From the NCBI GenBank assembly GCA_003054695.1, contig QAZA01000015.1, forward strand, positions 1-53,517: 53,517 nt of DNA. Reading direction: 5' to 3'. Below the pieces are notes generated by a model, which was not told the origin of the DNA, searched no databases, and was given only the letters and a program-made list of their open reading frames with translations. The stretch is from Verrucomicrobia bacterium LW23 (GTDB lineage: Bacteria; Verrucomicrobiota; Verrucomicrobiia; Methylacidiphilales; UBA1321). This document shows positions 49,301-53,517 of this stretch, piece by piece. Made by a program: the position numbers and the translations under genes. Position 1 is the stretch's first letter. Every line of letters begins with the position of its first letter.

Positions 49301-49900
49301 GGTAGCGAGGGCGTCGCGATCCTGCTCCCACGGGCGACCGTTGACGGTCTGGTAGGTGTCCTTGAAGGCGGCAAACTGTCCGGCGCGATCGAGATCGTGC
49401 TCGAATTTGGCAATGTGTCCCTGTTTGCCATGATAGCCGCGGAGCTCGTTAAGGACCTTGATAAAGACCTCCAGAATCGGTGCCATGGTGTCTCCGCCAA
49501 TGTGGTCCGCTTTCTGATCGATATTGAAAAGAATGCTGCGGGCAGGGATGCGAGCGGCTTTGATGAGGTTGTCCCGGAGGATCTCGTCCTCGATCCGCGG
49601 CAGCATGATGTCCCGAGGGTGTTGGCCATCCGCAAGGGGCCGGTGATCGAGCAACAGCGAGAGAATTTTGAGCAGATGGGATTTGCCTGACCCGAAGAAG
49701 CCAGAAATCCAAATCCCGTTGGCGTTAGTCTCGTGGAGGTAGCGTTCGACGAACTCGTCCAACCCCTTGCCCACTTCACGCGTAATTACGAACTCCTCAA
49801 CCTCGGTGAGAAGATAACGTTGGTCATCCGCCTTGATAACGCCCTCGATGGGACGCTCGACTGGTTTGAGAAAGAGATCCTGAATTTTCATGATTTTCAC
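46382..49900 (-). CDS. brxC: BREX ATPase BrxC
   Basis: An 1172-residue P-loop ATPase, the large core protein of BREX. Walker A is at 67-75 ('WISGFFGSGKSHLLKILSLL'), and 'LRLNFFVDEVGQFIGQN' holds the Walker B acidic residues. The long helical C-terminal half is typical of this DUF499/ORC-related family. It starts 'MKIMKIQDLFLKPVERPIEG', and this 'I.dlF...veRpI.gVIKadd' start is diagnostic of BrxC. The GTG at 49900 overlaps the brxB stop; the ATG at 49891 is an alternative. In type 1 systems brxC is followed by pglX; here an AbiE-like pair is inserted. Confidence 0.93.
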   Translation of the reverse strand: MKIMKIQDLFLKPVERPIEGVIKADDQRYLLTEVEEFVITREVGKGLDEFVERYLHETNANGIWISGFFGSGKSHLLKILSLLLDHRPLADGQHPRDIMLPRIEDEILRDNLIKAARIPARSILFNIDQKADHIGGDTMAPILEVFIKVLNELRGYHGKQGHIAKFEHDLDRAGQFAAFKDTYQTVNGRPWEQDRDALATVRKKAFATAYSTHFNVPEEEAFAVLSQLREGYRLDIQTFAEQVKEYIDEQSKDFRLNFFVDEVGQFIGQNSKLMLNLQTVAETLATVCDGRAWVFVTSQADLPGILGDIEKTQSDEFSKIEARFKTRVNLTAADVLEVIGKRLLAKSEAEPEALTSIYDPEKENLATLFRFGDESLDYKPWRGSDEFCSLYPFAPFHFHLFQRCVQQLSKHEVFAGKHTSVGQRSLLAVFQEVLKQMRTDSVGELATFDRLYEGISSALRPDKVTPIVQAPANIHDPFAIRVLKALFLLKWEKGFKATPRNVAILLIDRPNVDITSHEKAVKTALELLASQSYLQRNGELYEFLTDTEKDVEIEIKNTEVDDSQVVKLLSEVLFADLLRSPKIRYEANSQDYPYARKLDDQLVGKDAEVALNVVTPDHPNHAQSTVLAAQNTGKPELLFVLPANLRVIDEARHFLKTQKFIQQNTGGNVDESRRAILVERGQQNGRRRSALQEMCSDLFSKAPVYLNGSKLESSIYGEPRMRFHKAAQELVAFAFPSLRMLKGSYDETTLTKALLDPDDLLTSGQMQVSEAEQEILTYVQRNQNQGERTSMEEMVRQFGRRPYGWYPFAVCTLIGRLFRMGKIELRTSEILDGRAALNHLKNARLHGSVRVRLQEQFDATKVNALKRFHQEFFDRPNEGTDARSVGQLTTEALTGEVRDLGVLLDQSSRYPFLEKLRPLRDQITTLSGKDYSYFLNHLADFDTTLLDAKEDLLDPIKSFLHGPQRQAYDDTLTFLREEEANFSDLSASDVQILRDLATAPTPFRGSVVPDAKAAATRLREEIASQLTSERIAAGALLDEHEAKIRAFPDFAKLTAFQAAQVLDKTSAARSSLGAARFITAIRDRINRYCSQDYPTQLALLSQLTAPLPLRTVPTTGEDPKPKLPIPIYVPASSLRVKCDLPFIGTEDDLDRWLTALRSAASEELGKGNRISL

Positions 49901-50478
49901 AGTCGGTAATGCTCCAAATTAAACGCCCGATAGTAGCCTTCCCCGGGAAGGATGCCAAAAAGCCGGAGTTGAGATCCTTTTTCCGGAACCTGGATGTATT
50001 CTCCCGGAAAAAAGAGGACGACGGGGTGCCTCATCATGGCTGGCTGAATAGAATCCAGCAGGGTATGAGCGCGTAGGAATGGAAAGACATGCCCAACACC
50101 CGACATCAACGTCACCCGCGCCGACTCTTCTTCCATGATCGTGACGAGCCGAGGCACAAGCCGAGAAGGGCTCGCGAAGTTCTTCAAGTCGCCGAGGAGA
50201 TCTTTCCGGTCGAAGGTGGTTTCGTCCCCGATGAAGTCGTCCAGCAAACCTTCTTCCTTGAGTTCCGTGAGTAGAAGCCTGAAGAGATCTATCTCGGCGG
50301 TCGGAACCCCGATGTTTCGCAGGCGGGCCCCCAGTGACTTAATCATCGACGACACGCGGTCCTCTTCTTCGACGTCGTAGGCGTGGATAAATATCGGGAC
50401 TTCATTCGCAAGGCCCTGCATGGACAGGAACCGTTCGCTGCTTAGAATCTGATAGAGCCGATCGGAAGTGTTGGTCAT
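49897..50478 (-). CDS. brxB: BREX protein BrxB (DUF1788)
   Basis: A 193-residue DUF1788 protein. The start 'RLYQILSSERFLSMQGLANE' with 'VPIFIHAYDVEEEDRV' and the later 'GVGHVFPFLRAHTLLDSIQP' and 'PVVLFFPGEY' are characteristic. Its molecular role in BREX is not settled; it is essential in tested type 1 systems. The ATG at 50478 overlaps the brxA stop (ATGA). The frame is open upstream to 50778, but that part lies antisense to nothing useful and is the shadow of brxA. Its stop overlaps the brxC start. Confidence 0.9.
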   Translation of the reverse strand: MTNTSDRLYQILSSERFLSMQGLANEVPIFIHAYDVEEEDRVSSMIKSLGARLRNIGVPTAEIDLFRLLLTELKEEGLLDDFIGDETTFDRKDLLGDLKNFASPSRLVPRLVTIMEEESARVTLMSGVGHVFPFLRAHTLLDSIQPAMMRHPVVLFFPGEYIQVPEKGSQLRLFGILPGEGYYRAFNLEHYRL

Positions 50479-51110
50479 GTGCGTCGGGGATTGGTTTTTC
50501 CGATCTCGGCATCCGAAAACAAAAAGGCGGCGAGCCACCGTGGATCGTCCGCGCGAATCGCCTTCTCCACAGTGGAGGACAGAATGGGACGTTGGATGGT
50601 CCCATGGTCTGATCCCTCGACCAGCAGGCCGGCCTCGCGGAGCATCAGAAGGAGGACACGGCGGACTTTGTTCGCCGAGGTCTCCGACAAGCGGGACACT
50701 TCGGGGTGGTGGGAGATTTTTTCTTCGATAAACCGTTCGTAATCGGACGCCCGGAGAATTGTGTCGTGCGTCTCCCATTTCGCGCGAAGAACCTCTGCGG
50801 AGAACTCAAAAAGAAAGGCCGACTGTTTCACCGCTGCGAGCCAGGCAATCGCGGAGCGGACATCGGCAGTGGACGGCGCGATCAAATCCAACTGTGAGGC
50901 AGTTAACTTTTGCAGGCGATGCCTAAATTCCCGTTCCATCCGGATGGCGCTTGCGGAAGAATTCGCCTGGAGCGCATTGGTGGAAAGCAGCATGCTTTTT
51001 GATTTTTCCCAGGACTGCGCATGGGAAAAGTGTTCCGCAACAATGCCAACAAGGTCCGGCCGCAGTGAAGCGGCGGTGAAGCTGAAGTTGTATGGCGGCT
51101 GATTTGTCAT
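50475..51110 (-). CDS. brxA: BREX protein BrxA (DUF1819)
   Basis: A 211-residue DUF1819 protein, the usual first gene of type 1 BREX operons. Features are 'YNFSFTAASLRPDLVGIVAE' at the N-terminus, the 'REFRHRLQKLTASQLDLIA' helix, and 'SETSANKVRRVLLLMLREAG' near the C-terminus, which forms a winged-helix-like part. BrxA is a DNA-binding protein in systems that have been studied. No BrxR (WYL-type) regulator gene precedes it; instead there is about 700 nt of non-coding DNA with a tandem repeat. Confidence 0.9.
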   Translation of the reverse strand: MTNQPPYNFSFTAASLRPDLVGIVAEHFSHAQSWEKSKSMLLSTNALQANSSASAIRMEREFRHRLQKLTASQLDLIAPSTADVRSAIAWLAAVKQSAFLFEFSAEVLRAKWETHDTILRASDYERFIEEKISHHPEVSRLSETSANKVRRVLLLMLREAGLLVEGSDHGTIQRPILSSTVEKAIRADDPRWLAAFLFSDAEIGKTNPRRT

Positions 51111-51807
51111 GAACGGAAAAACTTACAATAGGAGGTGAGACATCCGTTGGGTTACCTCTACGGATTATTTGGAAGCTGACGCCTCCTTGTTTTAGACGTG
51201 TTTTGAAATGGCGTCACGAATCACCCAGGCGATGCTGACAAGCTATTAAGCGGCAGTCATCTCAAATTCCCGGTTGTAGGCGGCCGAGGTGATCAGGGTG
51301 ATGCGTTCAACATCATCGGCACCAATCTGGGGACGGGACTTCATGGAAGCGAGGTTCATACCCGTGCATTGTGCATCATCTATTTATCGTGGCAATTTTA
51401 TTGAGATTCAGCCCTTCACGAGAATCGAGGTAACTTGCCCGAGCAGCATTCCTGTCGTTACTACGTGAAAATTTGGATTCCCGAAACCGACCAAAACCGC
51501 CTTGCTTAACAGCCCTGTTAACCACTGGGTCGCCTGTTAACCAACCGGTCAGGGTGTTAACCAACGGGTCAGAGGTCAGAGAGTTTTTTTCTGGTGTGGC
51601 GCAGAAAGCCGTGTATGCTGCCCTTCGGGCAGCAGGTAACAGAAAGTCTACCCCCCAATCTTGCTTTTCGTAAGTCTTTGCAACCCAAAGACTAAGGCTG
51701 TCTGGCCTGCCTGATCCTCGTCTGTTAACCAGGATCTACTGTATTTCGTATACTGAACGCTTGGCTCCCCATGCACACCTAGAAAATAAATTAAAATAGA
51801 GTTTGTT
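51111..51807. other. Non-coding region upstream of brxA
   Basis: No convincing gene. A 37-residue minus-strand frame at 51246-51359 (MNLASMKSRPQIGADDVERI...) may be a gene fragment. It also holds the tandem repeats at 51515-51574 and a strong 8-bp hairpin with a TTC loop (TGCTGCCC/GGGCAGCA, 51616-51634). TATTGT about 20 nt before brxA is a weak -10. Confidence 0.45.
51515..51574 (+). repeat. Three tandem 19-20 bp repeats (iteron-like)
   Basis: TGTTAACCA begins at 51516, 51535 and 51555, each followed by a partly conserved GGGTC/CGGTC half: TGTTAACCACTGGGTC, TGTTAACCAACCGGTC, TGTTAACCAACGGGTC. Spacing of 19 and 20 bp places them on about the same face of the helix with a slow turn. A fourth, isolated TGTTAACCA is near 51724. 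Confidence 0.65.
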
Positions 51808-51825
51808 AGAAAGTGTCGTCACGAG

Positions 51826-51855
51826 TTGACTTTGGTTATTATTCGTTGGTATAAT
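51826..51855 (+). promoter_or_regulatory. Transposase promoter
   Basis: TTGACT (51826-51831), 18-nt spacer, TATAAT (51850-51855), right inside the left end of the IS and 6 nt before the ATG. Confidence 0.65.
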
Positions 51856-51861
51856 GCAGGC

Positions 51862-52634
51862 ATGCCATTACCATCCCATCGCCGCCACGATATATCCGAC
51901 TCGATCTGGGCTTTACTGGAGCCTCGCCTCCCAGGGCGTGAAGGGGCGTGGGGAGGCCAGGCGCGCGATAATCGGTTGTTTATCAACGCCGTCTTCTGGA
52001 TCCTGCGCACGGGTGCGCCATGGAGGGATCTCCCGCCGGATTATGGTGATTGGAAGAATACGCATCGACGCTTCTGCCGGTGGCGCGATAAAGGCATTTG
52101 GGAGGGGCTCCTCGAAGAGCTGATTCTCGAAGCCGGGCCTGATTTCGAGTGGCTGCTGATCGATGCCAGTCACGTCAAGGTTCATCCTCACGCGGCAGGA
52201 GCGCGCGGCGGTAACCAGGCCATGGATGGCACAAAAGGGGGCTCAACACCAAAATACATCTGGCCGTGGATGCGCATGGTATGCCGGTCCGAGCTGTTGT
52301 TACAAAGGGTACCACGGCAGATTGCACTCAGGCTGAGCCCCTTATCGATGGCCTGACCGCCGAGGTGCTCATCGCCGACCGCGGCTACGACACCAACGCC
52401 ATCCTGGACCAGGCCGCCCGCCAAGGAATGGCTGCCGTTATCCCTCCCAAGAAAAATCGCAAAGAGAAGCGCTCTTATGATCGCTACCTCTACAAGCTTC
52501 GCCACCTCGTCGAAAACGCCATCCTTCACCTCAAACGCTGGCGCGGCGTCGGCACACGCTATGCCAAAAATGAGGCTTCTTTCCTCGCCGCTGTGCACAT
52601 CCGCAGCCTTTCCCTCTGGCTTTCTATCTCGTGA
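51862..52634 (+). CDS. IS5/IS427-type DDE transposase (two frames, -1 frameshift)
   Basis: A 257-residue transposase when a -1 shift is applied at the A4G5 run (52233-52241). The first frame has 'RRHDISDSIWALLEPRLPGR' and 'AVFWILRTGAPWRDLPPDYG', and the first catalytic Asp in 'WLLIDASHVKVHPHAAG'. The second frame continues 'HLAVDAHGMPVRAVVTKGTT', with the second Asp in 'LIADRGYDTNAIL' and the Glu in 'LRHLVENAILHLKRWR'. IS427-group elements commonly use such a programmed frameshift, so this is probably an active design and not decay. Flanked by the element's inverted repeats. Confidence 0.88.
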
Positions 52635-52645
52635 CGACACCATCT

Positions 52646-53437
52646 AGTCCTCTATAACAGACGGAAGTGCTTATCGGAGAGAGAGAGAAACAGAAAAAGT
52701 TCGAAATTCGCAAGATTAGTAAACCCCAGGCACACCTGAAAACGAACCGGCTTTTGCTTAGGAGGGGTATAGTGATCTATGCGCTGAAGCATTCCCGTTT
52801 TCAGAGGGATGGTGGTATATCACGATGATTCATGGATGCCGGCTCGTTTTTACCAATCCTCCGGTATCCGAGAGCTTTCATCTATTTATGGAGATAAGGG
52901 CAGGAAGTCGATCAGAAATGGACTTTTTTTGAACGATCTGATCGCTTCATTCTTCGCATTTGCGGCTTGCATCTACGGTTGCATTGAGCTGAGAATACAC
53001 CGACATAGCAAAGACAGTCGCAATCATCACCGAATTCGAACTATGCGTTGGGAGTGAAATAGCCTCCTTCATCGTACTTGGTTAACCGGGACAGCGGCAC
53101 GAGGTGGGCAAGCCGTTTGATTGTTCAGTTTGATGTAGGGGAGCTTTACATTCCATTTGGATTGGTTGTTCGTACCCGAGAAGCTGCATCTTTGCGTTTA
53201 TTCATTTTCTGGCACCGCTGGTGCTATGGTTGGCCCGTGAAGTTCACTTATCTTCCTCCAGCGCGACCAAAAACTCGCCGCCACGTGGCACGGTGCCACG
53301 TGGCCGTGAACTATGAAGCGGTCTAGACAATTGGGAACAGTATAAACTGTCCTGTGGAGCCGTTGGGGGCTTTGGCGAGGTCAGCCTCCACTGCTAGAGG
53401 CTGTCGACATTCGTTTATTTCCGTGTTATACGGGCGT
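52646..53437. other. Stretch between two IS5-type elements
   Basis: I see no supported gene on either strand. It includes a GAGA-rich piece (about 52677-52690), the 25-bp palindrome at 53280-53304, and at about 53393 'CTAGAGGCTGTCGAC', which may be the left end of the second IS. Confidence 0.4.
53280..53304. repeat. 25-bp perfect palindrome
   Basis: Arms GCCACGTGGCAC and GTGCCACGTGGC (12 bp each) around a single G; each arm itself contains the palindrome GCCACGTGGC. It may be a regulator site or a cruciform-forming element. Confidence 0.6.
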
Positions 53438-53517
53438 ATGGATTATGAGAAACTGCTTCGGGAAGATCAGTGGGAAAGGATTGCGGGACTGCTGCCTGGA
53501 AAGGCAGGTGACAAGGG
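53438..53517 (+). CDS. IS5-type transposase, N-terminal fragment (cut by window end)
   Basis: The first 26 codons read MDYEKLLREDQWERIAGLLP and then GKAGDK. The 'l.d.qWerI..LLPgk.gd.g' start is typical of IS5/IS427-group first frames, which begin with a short helix before a conserved 'D.R.F..AvlWi.R.G..WRDLP'. The gene continues beyond the window. It differs from the transposase at 51862 in sequence, so it belongs to another element of the same family. Confidence 0.7.
   Translation, partial: MDYEKLLREDQWERIAGLLPGKAGDK

Larger units (their letters stand above)
51808..52645 (+). mobile_element. IS5 family (IS427-like) insertion sequence
   Basis: Ends are a perfect 13-bp inverted repeat, GTGTCGTCACGAG (51813-51825) and CTCGTGACGACAC (52628-52640), extended outward by a few imperfect bases. 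One frameshifted transposase lies inside, with its own promoter. The flanks read TTAG on the left and CTAG on the right, which fits a YTAR-like target but is not an exact duplication. The element is about 835 bp, usual for this group, and appears intact. Confidence 0.85.

Noticed and set aside
51376-51564. 62-residue minus-strand reading frame across the tandem repeats
   Set aside because: The repeat period (19-20 bp) is not a multiple of three and the frame has no proper start; it is better explained as an open frame over iterons.
31936-52762. Near-identical 24-mer (GAAAACGAACCG...TTTGCTT) at about 31937 and 52737 as phage or IS att sites
   Set aside because: Three mismatches in 24 bases is close to what two chance sites in 53 kb can give, and the positions do not match element borders.
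1-53517. CRISPR array
   Set aside because: No set of regularly spaced identical repeats with unique spacers; the repeat clusters at 20244-20452 and 51515-51574 are too irregular or too short.

Overview
The window is a bacterial chromosome fragment of about 53.5 kb. It holds a nearly complete lambda-like (siphovirus-type) prophage and a complete type 1 BREX phage-defence locus, with a small virulence-type operon at the left edge and IS elements at the right edge. The host looks like a moderately GC-rich Gram-negative. The type III secretion chaperones, the lambda-type head genes and the DUF2924/serine-recombinase cluster would fit a member of the PVC/Verrucomicrobia group, but that placement is inference from family resemblance; there is no rRNA or marker gene here.

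Left edge (1-3.9 kb, + strand): a terminator, a small membrane-anchored protein and a decayed ribbon-helix-helix gene. These are followed by a relatively AT-rich four-gene operon: a GNAT acetyltransferase, an endonuclease/exonuclease/phosphatase-fold protein that keeps the CdtB-type active-site motifs, and two CesT/Tir-type secretion chaperones. I read this as a candidate type III effector cassette beside the late end of the prophage.

Prophage (about 4.2-35.7 kb). Minus-strand late genes run from terminase (22.99 kb) down to the tail and a possible holin (4.26 kb): terS, terL, a RuvC-like resolvase, unknown genes, a ParB-methyltransferase fusion, an M15 endolysin, a small gpW-position protein, portal, S49 protease with a nested scaffold, capsid, connectors, tail genes and tape measure. 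Replication genes lie upstream on the same strand (23.6-31.95 kb): an OB-fold-like protein, a Pif1-like helicase, one 1518-residue protein joining primase-polymerase, zinc finger, P-loop ATPase, 3'-5' exonuclease and DNA polymerase I, an HTH protein and two DUF3102-like paralogues. A divergent pair of ribbon-helix-helix genes with a palindromic operator at 32.3 kb may be the switch. A plus-strand operon follows (small protein, DUF2924, large serine recombinase, HTH).

Across the prophage, 14 start codons are preceded, usually by 12-13 nt, by GTTGACAC or a close variant. One copy lies inside the protease gene and marks an in-frame internal start for the scaffold. Another precedes the recombinase operon, tying it to the phage. 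The motif resembles the idea of start-associated sequences described in some actinophages, but its sequence is different. Two structural genes (terL and a tail gene) carry frameshifts.

BREX locus (35.9-51.1 kb): pglZ-brxL on the plus strand converge on brxA-brxB-brxC-[AbiEi-like, AbiEii-like]-pglX on the minus strand, with a hairpin between brxL and pglX. The AbiE-like toxin-antitoxin pair sits inside the operon with its own inverted-repeat operator.

Right edge (51.1-53.5 kb): a mostly non-coding stretch with three tandem 19-20 bp repeats, an intact IS5/IS427-type element with 13-bp perfect terminal repeats, a second non-coding stretch with a 25-bp palindrome, and the start of a second IS5-type transposase cut by the window end.
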